Assembly: GCA_036003045.1 (NCBI GenBank)
Contig: DASYSS010000002.1
Location: forward strand, 1 to 64,000
Length of the DNA stretch: 64,000 bases
Direction of reading: 5' to 3'
Source: Gemmatimonadaceae bacterium
GTDB taxonomy: Bacteria; Gemmatimonadota; Gemmatimonadetes; Gemmatimonadales; Gemmatimonadaceae
Under the pieces are notes generated by a model. That model saw nothing but the letters and a program-made list of their open reading frames with translations, did not search any database and was not told where the DNA came from. Shown here in pieces: positions 29,790 to 37,816 of this stretch. The position numbers and the translations under genes are program-made. Positions within the stretch are counted from its first letter, which is position 1, and each line of letters opens with the position of its first letter.

Positions 29790-32009
29790 CTAAACGGGGA
29801 AAAGCATCTCGCGGTATTTCGGCAGCGGCCACATCTCGTCGCTCACCGACAGCTCCAGCTCGTCGCAGCAGCGGCGCACGTCCGCCATCGCGTCGGCGCC
29901 GTCGCTCGTGAGCAACTCCGCCTGCTTCTCGAGGGCGTCGTGCATGCCTTCGGCCTTGTCGATCACTTTGCCGAGTGCGACGCGATGCTTCTGGAGGTCG
30001 CCGATCGAGGCGCCGAGCTTGTTCGCCACCTCGACCTGCGGGATCGGCTTGATGCCCGCCGCCTTCGCGCTCGCCGCCGACGCGGCGAGACCCCCGGCAT
30101 ACTCGAGCGCCGCCGGCAGGACGATGGTGTCGACCATCTCGCGCAGCGTGTGCAGCTCGATGAGCATGTCCTTGATGTACCGCTCGAGACGCACGTGATA
30201 GCGCGAATGCAGCTCTTCGTCGCTGAGAATTCCGAGCGACGTGAGCAGCTTCATCGACTGCTTCGTCACCAGCTGCATCAGCGACTCGGGCGTGCGGCGA
30301 AGATTGGGCAGACCGCGCTTGGCGGCGTCCTTCACCCACTCCTCGGAGTAGTTGTTTCCCTCGAAACGAACGGGCGACGTCTCCTTGAAGATCGGACGCA
30401 CGACCTTGAGCACGGCGTCGTCTACCTTCTTCGTTTTCTTGAGCTCCGCGCGCAGCGCCGTGCTGATCTCGCCGATCGCTTCGGCGACGGCGGCGTTGAG
30501 CAGCACGATCGGGAACGCGATCGACTGCGACGAGCCCACGGCGCGAAACTCGAACTTCGCGCCGGTGAATGCGAATGGCGACGTGCGGTTGCGGTCCGTG
30601 TTGTCCTTCTCGATCTCGGGCAGACGCGCTACGCCGAGCTTGATCATCTCGTGCTCGGCGCCGTTCGCGTTTTTGCCCGACGCGATCGCCTCGATAACCT
30701 TCGTGAGCATGGTGCCCATGAAGACCGAGATGATCGCCGGCGGCGCCTCGTTCGCGCCAAGGCGATGCTCGTTGCCCGACGTGCCGATGCCCGCGCGGAG
30801 CAGGCCGGCGTGCTTGTGCACGGCGCGCAGCACCGCGGCCAGGAAGACGAGGAACCGAATGTTCTGGTGCGGCGTCTGTCCCGGCTTGAGCAGATTGGCG
30901 CCGTCGAGATCGTGATTGTCGGCGGCGATCGACATCGACCAGTTGCAGTGCTTGCCCGACCCGTTGATCCCCGCGAACGGCTTCTCGTGCAGCAACGCCT
31001 GCAGGCCGTGGCGAAGCGCGACGCGGCGAAGCGTCGCCATCACCAGCTGGTTGTGGTCGACCGCGACATCCGTCTCCTCGAAGCGCGGCGCCATCTCGAA
31101 CTGGCTCGGCGCGACTTCGTTGTGACGCGTGATGATCGGCACCCCGAGCTTGTACAGCTCGTGCTCGACCTCGGCGATGCACGCCTGGATGCGCTCCGGA
31201 ATGCCGCCGAAGTAGTGATCCTCGAGCTGCTGTCCGCGCGGCGGCGGCGCGCCGATGAGCGTGCGGCCCGCCATCACGAGGTCCGGCCGCAGCGCGAAAT
31301 GCGCGCGGTCGATGAGGAAATACTCTTGCTCGGGTCCCATCGTCGTGTACACGCGATACACGCCGCGGTCGCCGAGGAGCTCGAGCAACTCGATCGCCCT
31401 CGCCGAAAGCGCGTCGGAGCTGCGGAGCAGCGGCGTCATCTCGTCGAGCGCTTCGCCGTGGTAGCCGACGACCACCGACGGGATGCACAGCGTCTTCACG
31501 CCGGCCCACTCGGCGATGAACACCGGACTCGCCGGGTTCCACGCCGTGTAGCCGCGCGCTTCCCACGTCGCGCGCAATCCGCCCGACGGGAAGCTCGACG
31601 CGTCAGGCTCGCTCTGGATCAGCTGCGACGCGCCGAACGACTCCATCGGCTGACCGTCGTCGAACGACAGGAACGCGTCGTGTTTTTCGGCCGTGAGACC
31701 GGTCTGGGGCTGGAACCAGTGCGTGAAGTGCGTCGCACCGCGGCTGATCGCCCATTCCTTCACGGCCTGCGCCACGCGCGGCGCGATGTCGACGTCGAGC
31801 TTTTTCCCGTGCCGTACGGCGTCGAGGAGCTTGTTGTAGGTGTCACGCGGCAGCTTGTCCCGCATCTGGCGGACGCCAAAGGTGTTCATCCCGAAGTACT
31901 CGGATGTGCGCGGCAGCGCACCATGATCGCCGAGCGCCTCGGTCCGGACTTCACGTTCAGTGATTTCGCGGATGACGGTCTTACGGGCTGACAAAGAAGT
32001 CTCTGACAT
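29790..32009 (-). CDS. glnN: Glutamine synthetase type III
   Basis: The product of 739 residues has the length and motifs of GSIII rather than the 450-residue GSI: SEYFGMNTFG, TGLTAEKHDAF, SFPSGGLRATWEARGYTAW, GPEQEYFLID, NGSGKHCNWSMS and the FEFRAVGSSQ segment. It makes glutamine from glutamate, ammonia and ATP and acts as a cytoplasmic dodecamer. The start at 32009 is 17 codons inside the longest frame and begins where GSIII sequences begin. Upstream is a candidate promoter with three TTGCA words at 9-bp spacing (see 32060-32089). A GNAT gene follows after 17 nt. Confidence 0.94.
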   Translation of the reverse strand: MSETSLSARKTVIREITEREVRTEALGDHGALPRTSEYFGMNTFGVRQMRDKLPRDTYNKLLDAVRHGKKLDVDIAPRVAQAVKEWAISRGATHFTHWFQPQTGLTAEKHDAFLSFDDGQPMESFGASQLIQSEPDASSFPSGGLRATWEARGYTAWNPASPVFIAEWAGVKTLCIPSVVVGYHGEALDEMTPLLRSSDALSARAIELLELLGDRGVYRVYTTMGPEQEYFLIDRAHFALRPDLVMAGRTLIGAPPPRGQQLEDHYFGGIPERIQACIAEVEHELYKLGVPIITRHNEVAPSQFEMAPRFEETDVAVDHNQLVMATLRRVALRHGLQALLHEKPFAGINGSGKHCNWSMSIAADNHDLDGANLLKPGQTPHQNIRFLVFLAAVLRAVHKHAGLLRAGIGTSGNEHRLGANEAPPAIISVFMGTMLTKVIEAIASGKNANGAEHEMIKLGVARLPEIEKDNTDRNRTSPFAFTGAKFEFRAVGSSQSIAFPIVLLNAAVAEAIGEISTALRAELKKTKKVDDAVLKVVRPIFKETSPVRFEGNNYSEEWVKDAAKRGLPNLRRTPESLMQLVTKQSMKLLTSLGILSDEELHSRYHVRLERYIKDMLIELHTLREMVDTIVLPAALEYAGGLAASAASAKAAGIKPIPQVEVANKLGASIGDLQKHRVALGKVIDKAEGMHDALEKQAELLTSDGADAMADVRRCCDELELSVSDEMWPLPKYREMLFPV

Positions 32010-32059
32010 GGGAGGAACGGCCTCTGGATAGGAGTTCGGCGGGCTCCGGTGACTCGCCA

Positions 32060-32089
32060 AATGTACTGCAATTTCTGCAAAAAATGCAA
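32060..32089 (-). promoter_or_regulatory. Candidate glnN promoter with three TTGCA repeats
   Basis: Reading the minus strand, TTGCAT (32089-32084) and TACATT (32065-32060) are separated by 18 bp, a fair sigma-70 pair, placing transcription start about 45 nt before the glnN ATG. Within it, TTGCA occurs at exact 9-bp steps (plus-strand TGCAA at 32067, 32076 and 32085). The stretch is AT-rich against a GC-rich background. The repeats could be a nitrogen-responsive operator; this is inference. Confidence 0.5.
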
Positions 32090-32190
32090 TTATCGGCGCA
32101 CGTTGTCACGAAAAGTCGCGAACCAAGTCGCCATTGACGGTTATTTCGTGTCATACGGTGTCAAATCGTCCGAAATCCAGCCCAACCCGG

Positions 32191-33468
32191 TCAGCCAGGA
32201 GCCGGCGACGGCGCGGTGGTCGGCGCCGTCGGCGTCAGCTCGTCGATCCGACCGAGCTGGCGCAGCCGCGGCACCCACAATCCGATCGTCACGACCACGC
32301 CGAGCGACGCTAGGCCTCCCAGCACTACCGACGGCACCGTCCCGAGCAGCTTCGCCGCGACGCCGGATTCAAACGCTCCGAGCTCGTTGGACGAGCCGAC
32401 GAAAATCGAGTTCACCGACGTCACGCGGCCGAACATCTCCGACGGCGTGAGCACCTGGAGCAGCGTCGACCGAATGAGCACGCTCACGTTGTCCGCCATA
32501 CCGCTGATCGCGAGCAGCGCGAGCGACAGCCCGAAGCTGCGCGAGAGGCCGAACCCCACGATGCACACCGCGAACGTCGCGACGGCGTAGAGCAGCGTGC
32601 GACCCGCGCGCTTGAAGGGCGGCCGATGCGCGAGAAAAACCGAGGCCACCACGGCGCCCGCCGCAGGCGCGGCGCGCAGCAGTCCCAGACCCTGCGGCCC
32701 GACGTGCAAGATCTGATCTGCGAAGACCGGCAGCAACGCCTCGGCGCCTCCCAGCAAGACAGAAAACAGATCCAGCGTCAGCGCGGAGAGAAGCACCGAC
32801 TCCTTGAACACGAACCGCAGACCCGAGCCAAGGCTCTCGCCGATCGATTCGGTCACGTCGCGAATCGGACGGTGCTCGTAGTCGATTCGATAAAACGACA
32901 CCAGCGCGACGATCATCATGACCGCGTCGGCGATGTACGCGACGCGCGGTGATGAAAAGCCGTAGATCAATCCCCCGAGCGCGGGACCGACGACAGCCGC
33001 GGTCTGCCACGTCGACGAGCGCCACGCGACCGCGTTCGCGTAGAGCTTCCGTTCGACGATTTCGGCGCCGAGTGCTTGTCGCGCCGGCTGCAGGAAGCTC
33101 CGCGCGACGCCGCTGGCGAAAATCACCGCGTAGAAGGGCAGAGCCCCGAAGCGCGGAAGAAAGCCGGGAATGAGATTGAAGACCAGCAGCGACACCGAAC
33201 ACGCGAACAGCACGCCGAGCGAGGCGATCGAGATGCGGTGCCGGCTGAATCGGTCGGCGACATGGCCGGCGAACAGCGCGATGCCGATGAAGGGCAGCGC
33301 TTCGGCCAGGCCCATCAAGCCGAGCGATAGCGGGTCGCGCGTGATGTCGTAGATCTGCCAGGCGACAACGACTGCCTGGATCTGCGACGACAGGGTCATC
33401 GTCAAGGTCGAGACGATGAACCGCCGGTAATTCTCTACGCGGAGCGCTGCATACGGGTCGTGAGCCAC
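32191..33468 (-). CDS. MFS transporter (EntS-like exporter)
   Basis: The 425-residue protein has twelve predicted membrane helices. It starts with a short cytoplasmic stretch followed by NYRRFIVSTLTMTLSSQ, then the MFS loop ADRFSRHRI between helices 2 and 3, and GVARSFLQPARQALGAEIV. This pattern is that of the MFS_3/enterobactin exporter group. Substrate is unknown; siderophore genes are absent nearby. The last residues are Pro/Thr-rich. It lies 182 nt upstream of glnN on the same strand and diverges from the ECF sigma gene. Confidence 0.87.
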   Translation of the reverse strand: MAHDPYAALRVENYRRFIVSTLTMTLSSQIQAVVVAWQIYDITRDPLSLGLMGLAEALPFIGIALFAGHVADRFSRHRISIASLGVLFACSVSLLVFNLIPGFLPRFGALPFYAVIFASGVARSFLQPARQALGAEIVERKLYANAVAWRSSTWQTAAVVGPALGGLIYGFSSPRVAYIADAVMMIVALVSFYRIDYEHRPIRDVTESIGESLGSGLRFVFKESVLLSALTLDLFSVLLGGAEALLPVFADQILHVGPQGLGLLRAAPAAGAVVASVFLAHRPPFKRAGRTLLYAVATFAVCIVGFGLSRSFGLSLALLAISGMADNVSVLIRSTLLQVLTPSEMFGRVTSVNSIFVGSSNELGAFESGVAAKLLGTVPSVVLGGLASLGVVVTIGLWVPRLRQLGRIDELTPTAPTTAPSPAPG

Positions 33469-33543
33469 CTGATCAGAATTTAGCGCCCGTCACCGAAACG
33501 CTTGAGTTGGCGATGGATTGCCGCGGCCCGTACATTCGCCGCG

Positions 33544-34218
33544 ATGAATCCGGCCCCGAAGTCGGAGACGTATCCCTCAGCGATGGCGAGCGCGGCCAGC
33601 TCATCCGACGCTGGCGCGCGCGATTCCACGGCGGCACGCGCCGCGGTGGACGCCGAGCTGGTGCGTCGCATGCGTTCGAAGGACGAGCGCGCGCTGGGCA
33701 CGTTCTACGACCGGTGGTTTCCAGTCGTCCATGGCGTGGTGTCGCGTATGCTCGAATCGCCGGATGACGTGGAGGACGTCGTGGAAGAAGCGTTCTGGCA
33801 GGCGTGGCGACAGGCGGAGCGGTTCGAGGTCGAGCGAGGCTCGGTGCAGACGTGGCTGCTCACGATCGCCCGCAGCCGTGCCCTCGATCGCTTGCGCGCG
33901 CGTCGCCGGCTCCGTGAGGATCCGCTCGTCGACGCGACGGCGAGCGAGGCCGACACGTCGGCGCCCACGGCTGCCGCGCCGAGCGATCCGCTGGCCGACG
34001 CCGAGCACGCCGAACGAAGCCGAATCGTGCGCGCCGCCCTCGCCGATCTTCCCGCGGAGCAACGCGAGGCGCTCGAGTTGGGGTATTTCGGCGGACTGAG
34101 TCAATCCGAGATCGCCGAACAAACGGGCCAACCATTGGGCACGATCAAAACGAGGATGCGACTCGCGCTTCAAAAGCTGCGAGAGAAGTTGCATCCTCTG
34201 CGCGAGGCCGTCACATGA
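33544..34218 (+). CDS. ECF-type RNA polymerase sigma factor (SigK/RskA-pair type)
   Basis: This 224-residue sigma factor has a sigma-2 region (ALGTFYDRWFPVVHGVV, then DDVEDVVEEAFWQAW and WLLTIARSRALDRLR) and a sigma-4 region (LADLPAEQREALELGYFGG, SQSEIAEQTGQPLGTIKTR). It should direct polymerase to stress or envelope promoters. The ATG at 33544 removes 14 upstream residues of no likely value. Its stop overlaps the start of the anti-sigma gene by 4 bp (ATGA), so the pair is translationally coupled, as is usual for SigK/RskA systems. A GH127 gene follows the pair. Confidence 0.93.
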   Translation: MNPAPKSETYPSAMASAASSSDAGARDSTAARAAVDAELVRRMRSKDERALGTFYDRWFPVVHGVVSRMLESPDDVEDVVEEAFWQAWRQAERFEVERGSVQTWLLTIARSRALDRLRARRRLREDPLVDATASEADTSAPTAAAPSDPLADAEHAERSRIVRAALADLPAEQREALELGYFGGLSQSEIAEQTGQPLGTIKTRMRLALQKLREKLHPLREAVT

Positions 34219-35060
34219 GCCGCGAGATGACGCACGACGAAGCCTTTGCCGTGCTCGATGCGCTGGCCTTCGACGCGCTCGATGGCGCCGAACGCGAGGC
34301 GGTGATCGCGCACGTCTCGACGTGCATCCCGTGCCGCGAAGAACTGACGGCGCTCCGCGACACGACCGCACAGCTCGCGTACGCGGCGACGCCATCGATC
34401 GGAACCGCCGGCGCGAGTCGACAGCGTATTCGCTCGCGGCTCATGGCGCGTGCGGAGGCCGAGAAAGAGCAGATCCGCGACCGGTCGGCGGTCATCAGCT
34501 CGCTCGCGTGGCGCCGGGCCGAGTGGGTGGCCGCCGCGGCGAGCGTTCTGCTGGTCGTCAGCGTGGCCGTCCTTGCCTGGATCGTTCGGGATCGCCAGGC
34601 ATTGCGGGATACACTGAGCGGCCAGGCGGCACGCGTGGCGGCCGCGCAGCGAACGACCGACTCGTTGCGGCTGGCGGTGCTCGCCCGGGACAGCATGGTC
34701 GTGGCGATCACCGGCCGCGACGTCGCCGTGATGACGCTGACCAAGAACGGCGTCAACGCGCCGTTCGCGCGCATGTTCTGGGACAAGACCAAGAACACTT
34801 GGACCTTCGTCGCGCACGATATGCCGGATCTGAAGCCGGGGCGGACGTATCAACTTTGGCTTGTGACCGCCGCCGGCGCGAAGATCAGCGCTGGCACCTT
34901 CGATCCGCTCCGTGGCGAAGCCGTCGTCCGCGCCACATACGCCCTCGCCCGCGACTCGCTCGCCGCCGTGGCGGTGACTGAAGAAGCGTCGGGCGGCGCC
35001 CAGCAGCCGACGACCACTCCGATCATCGCGGTAACCGCGGCGGCCGCCGGTCCAAAATAG
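34215..35060 (+). CDS. Anti-sigma factor, RskA-like
   Basis: The 281-residue protein has a zinc-finger-like N-terminal anti-sigma domain with HVSTCIPC, one membrane helix at about residues 100-120 (AAASVLLVVSVAVLAWIV), and a C-terminal RskA domain with RMFWDKTKNTW, GRTYQLWLV and GTFDP. It would hold the preceding sigma factor at the membrane until cleaved by proteolysis. ATGA overlap with the sigma gene supports the pairing. The GH127 gene starts 51 nt after it on the same strand and may be in the same transcript. Confidence 0.9.
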   Translation: MSREMTHDEAFAVLDALAFDALDGAEREAVIAHVSTCIPCREELTALRDTTAQLAYAATPSIGTAGASRQRIRSRLMARAEAEKEQIRDRSAVISSLAWRRAEWVAAAASVLLVVSVAVLAWIVRDRQALRDTLSGQAARVAAAQRTTDSLRLAVLARDSMVVAITGRDVAVMTLTKNGVNAPFARMFWDKTKNTWTFVAHDMPDLKPGRTYQLWLVTAAGAKISAGTFDPLRGEAVVRATYALARDSLAAVAVTEEASGGAQQPTTTPIIAVTAAAAGPK

Positions 35061-35111
35061 CCGCCCGGTCCCGACTTGCGGTCGTGTCGCGCCAGCGGCA
35101 GACTGAATCGC

Positions 35112-37634
35112 ATGGGTGCCTCTCAGAATCGTCGCGATTTCCTCCAGAATTCCGCGGCAGCGGCGGCCGCGCTCACGCTCGGCCCTCTCACGCACGAATC
35201 GCGTGCGGAGACAGTCGCGTCCGACACGTCCGGCATTTTCGGTCCGGGCGCCAAGGAGATGGAAGACAAACTCCTTCGCGCGCGGCCGGTACCACTGGCA
35301 GACGTGCGCGTCACGGGCGGACCGACGAAGCTCGCGCAGGAGGCGGACGCGAAATACCTGCTCTCGCTCGAGCCGGACCGCATGATGGCCTTCTATAGAG
35401 TGCGCGCCGGTCTGCCGCAGAAGGCCGAGCCGTACGGCGGCTGGGACGGCGGCGGGCGTAACCTCACCGGCCACATCGCCGGTCACCATCTCTCCGCCGT
35501 GAGCCTGATGTACGCCGCGACGGGTGACGAGCGATTCAAGCAACGCGCGCAGTACCTCGTGCGGGAGCTGAAGGAAGTGCAGGACAAGAACGGCGACGGC
35601 TATCTTTCCGCGCTCGAGCACGGGCGCGAATCGTTCGCGCAGGTGTCGAAGGGTGACATTCGTCCTGGCGCGTTCGACCTCAATGGCCTCTGGTCGCCGT
35701 GGTACACGCTGCACAAGACCTACGCCGGTCTGCGCGACGCGTATCGCTTCACCGGCGACAAGACCGCGCTCGCCGTCGAGACAAAATTCGCCGCGTGGGC
35801 CGAGGGCGTGCTCGCTCCGCTCTCCGACGCGCAGGTTCAGAAGATGCTCCTCACGGAGCATGGCGGCATGAACGAGATCCTCGCCGATCTCTACGTCGAC
35901 ACCGGCGACAAGCGGTGGCTCGACCTTTCGTATCGCTTCGAGCACCGCGCGTTCACCGACGCGCTCAAGCGCGGACAGGACAACCTCGCCGGCAAGCACG
36001 TCAACTGTCAGATCCCAAAAGTGATCGGGTCGGCCGCGCGCTACGGGTACACCGGCGACACGGGCGACATCCTCGCGGCGTCGACGTTCTTCGACCGCGC
36101 CGTCGAGCATCACACGTACGCCACCGGCGGTCAGGGGAGCGCGGAGTACTTCGGGCCGGCCGACGTCCTCGGCTCGCGCGTCGATGGACGCACGTGCGAG
36201 TCGTGCAACTGTTACAACATGCTCAAACTGTCCCGCCGGCTCTTCTCGTTCCGGCCGGATCCGTTCTACGCCGATTTCCACGAGCGCGTGCTGTTCAACC
36301 ACGTGCTGGCGTCGATGGATCCGGCAAATGCGCGCATGTCGTACATGGTTCCTGTTGGCCGCGGCGTGCAGCAGGAATACCAGAACATGCTGCAGAGCTT
36401 CACCTGCTGCGTCGGCACCGGGATGGAGAACCACGCCCTGCACGGCTACGGCGTGTACTACGAGTCCGACGACACGGCGTGGGTGACCCAGTTCATCCCG
36501 TCGACCGCGAAGCTCAGGCTGGCGGGAGGGGGCGCACAGATCACTCAGGAAACGAGCTTCCCCGACGGCGATTCGGCGACGCTCAAGCTCACGCTGCCGA
36601 AGGCGGCGAAGTTCACGCTCGCCATTCGTCGGCCGACGTGGGCCGGCGACGGATTCGCGGTGAAGGTCAACGGCGCGCCGATCGAAATTCCCGCGCTCGC
36701 GAGCCTTCGCCCCGGCGCGGCCGGCGGCCGCTTGATGGGCAACGAGGATTCTCTCCCGCAACCAAGCTCGTTCGTCGAGATTTCGCGAACGTGGAAGAGC
36801 GGCGACACCGTCGAGCTCACGCTGCCAAAGACGGTTCATCTCGAAGCGACGCCCGACGACAAACGCATCGCCGCGATCATGTGGGGTCCGCTCGTATTGG
36901 CCGGCGACCTCGGTCCGCGACGAGAATCGCGCGGCGAAGGCGCGGCTGGGCAGCCGGTGCCCCTGCTCGTGGCGGCGGAGCGTCCGGTTTCGGAATGGGT
37001 TCTCCCCGCGGCCAAGCAGGGCGATTTCCAGATCAAACAAGTCGCGCGTCCGATCGGCCAACCAACGCAGGTCGAAGACGTTTCACTCACGCCGTTCTAT
37101 CGCACACACGAACGGACGTACAGCGTCTACTTCGACGTCGTGACGCCGACGGAATTCGATGCGCGCGTCGCGGCTGTGGCCGCGGAGCGAGAGCGCGTGA
37201 AGCGGTTGGAAGCGGCGACCGTCGCTTACGTGCGACCGGGCGATTCGCAGGCGGAGCCGAACTTCGGCTACAAGAGCGATCCCGCCGACCGACAAGTCAC
37301 GCGCACGAACGGCCGCCCGTCGCGGGGTGGAACCGGTTGGTTCTCGTACGATCTCGCCGCGAATCCGGCGTCACCGACGGCGATCGTCGTCACGTACTTC
37401 AACGAGCCCGGGCTGCCGCCGGTACTCGGCAACTTCGAGATCGACGTGGACGGAACGTCGGTGGGCAGGTTCGAACCCAACCGAACGGCGGTCGGGTTCT
37501 TCGACGCGCGCTACGATGTGCCCGCGAATCTCGTTCAGGGCAAATCGAAGATCACGGTAAGGTTCCAGGCGAACGGCAATGGACGCATCGCTCCGGTCTA
37601 CGGCATCAGAGCCGTGCGGGTGCCCGAGCTCTGA
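35112..37634 (+). CDS. Tat-exported GH127 family beta-L-arabinofuranosidase
   Basis: The start at 35112 places a Tat signal (NRRDFLQNSAAAAAALTLG) on this 840-residue protein; 12 codons upstream are open but lack function. The catalytic core is DUF1680/GH127, with RNLTGHIAGHHLSA and TGDKRWLDLS. It has the zinc site of this family: Glu363 and Cys365 (in CESCNCYN), with Cys432 and Cys433 (FTCCVGTG). Cys432 corresponds to the nucleophile of the characterised enzyme HypBA1. It would release L-arabinose from beta-linked arabinofuranosides. The C-terminal part has beta-sandwich features. With araB and araD nearby this is a strong link to arabinose use. Confidence 0.92.
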   Translation: MGASQNRRDFLQNSAAAAAALTLGPLTHESRAETVASDTSGIFGPGAKEMEDKLLRARPVPLADVRVTGGPTKLAQEADAKYLLSLEPDRMMAFYRVRAGLPQKAEPYGGWDGGGRNLTGHIAGHHLSAVSLMYAATGDERFKQRAQYLVRELKEVQDKNGDGYLSALEHGRESFAQVSKGDIRPGAFDLNGLWSPWYTLHKTYAGLRDAYRFTGDKTALAVETKFAAWAEGVLAPLSDAQVQKMLLTEHGGMNEILADLYVDTGDKRWLDLSYRFEHRAFTDALKRGQDNLAGKHVNCQIPKVIGSAARYGYTGDTGDILAASTFFDRAVEHHTYATGGQGSAEYFGPADVLGSRVDGRTCESCNCYNMLKLSRRLFSFRPDPFYADFHERVLFNHVLASMDPANARMSYMVPVGRGVQQEYQNMLQSFTCCVGTGMENHALHGYGVYYESDDTAWVTQFIPSTAKLRLAGGGAQITQETSFPDGDSATLKLTLPKAAKFTLAIRRPTWAGDGFAVKVNGAPIEIPALASLRPGAAGGRLMGNEDSLPQPSSFVEISRTWKSGDTVELTLPKTVHLEATPDDKRIAAIMWGPLVLAGDLGPRRESRGEGAAGQPVPLLVAAERPVSEWVLPAAKQGDFQIKQVARPIGQPTQVEDVSLTPFYRTHERTYSVYFDVVTPTEFDARVAAVAAERERVKRLEAATVAYVRPGDSQAEPNFGYKSDPADRQVTRTNGRPSRGGTGWFSYDLAANPASPTAIVVTYFNEPGLPPVLGNFEIDVDGTSVGRFEPNRTAVGFFDARYDVPANLVQGKSKITVRFQANGNGRIAPVYGIRAVRVPEL

Positions 37635-37669
37635 TTGGCCAGTATCACCGTTCGAGCTACTAGAAGGGC

Positions 37670-37786
37670 CAGAAAAACTCAGCGCAGACGACACAGATTC
37701 TGAAAGCGATCCCGCAGATTGAACACCTTTGGTTGTCATCTGCGGGATTGTCGTTCAAGTCTGGCGGTCTCTGCGTTGAATTCTTC
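37670..37786. repeat. Intergenic inverted-repeat element, copy 2
   Basis: The gap between GH127 and the convergent ADOP gene holds a palindromic element. The core is an 11-bp perfect stem (ATCCCGCAGAT at 37709-37719 with ATCTGCGGGAT at 37738-37748) around an 18-nt loop. The arms continue imperfectly with CAGCGCAGACGACACAGA on the left and TCTGGCGGTCTCTGCGTTGAA on the right, ending in AGAAAAA and ATTCTTCTT. It resembles the copies near 11.7 and 48.4 kb. Confidence 0.8.
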
Positions 37787-37816
37787 TTCCCTCGTGTCGT
37801 GGCCCGTCTCCCACGA

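Noticed and set aside
29245-31566. A single 773-codon protein joining GNAT and an antisense-like extension across glnN
   Set aside because: The N-terminal two thirds lie out of frame within glnN. Only the last 175 codons form a complete GNAT domain.
29940-31991. A 683-codon open frame antisense to glnN
   Set aside because: Shadow of the conserved GSIII gene; composition is Arg/Leu-rich without motifs.
34170-37061. A 963-codon open frame antisense to the sigma/GH127 region
   Set aside because: It is a shadow of GC-rich codon usage on the other strand. The real genes on the + strand have clear catalytic motifs; the antisense translation is Arg-rich and matches no fold.
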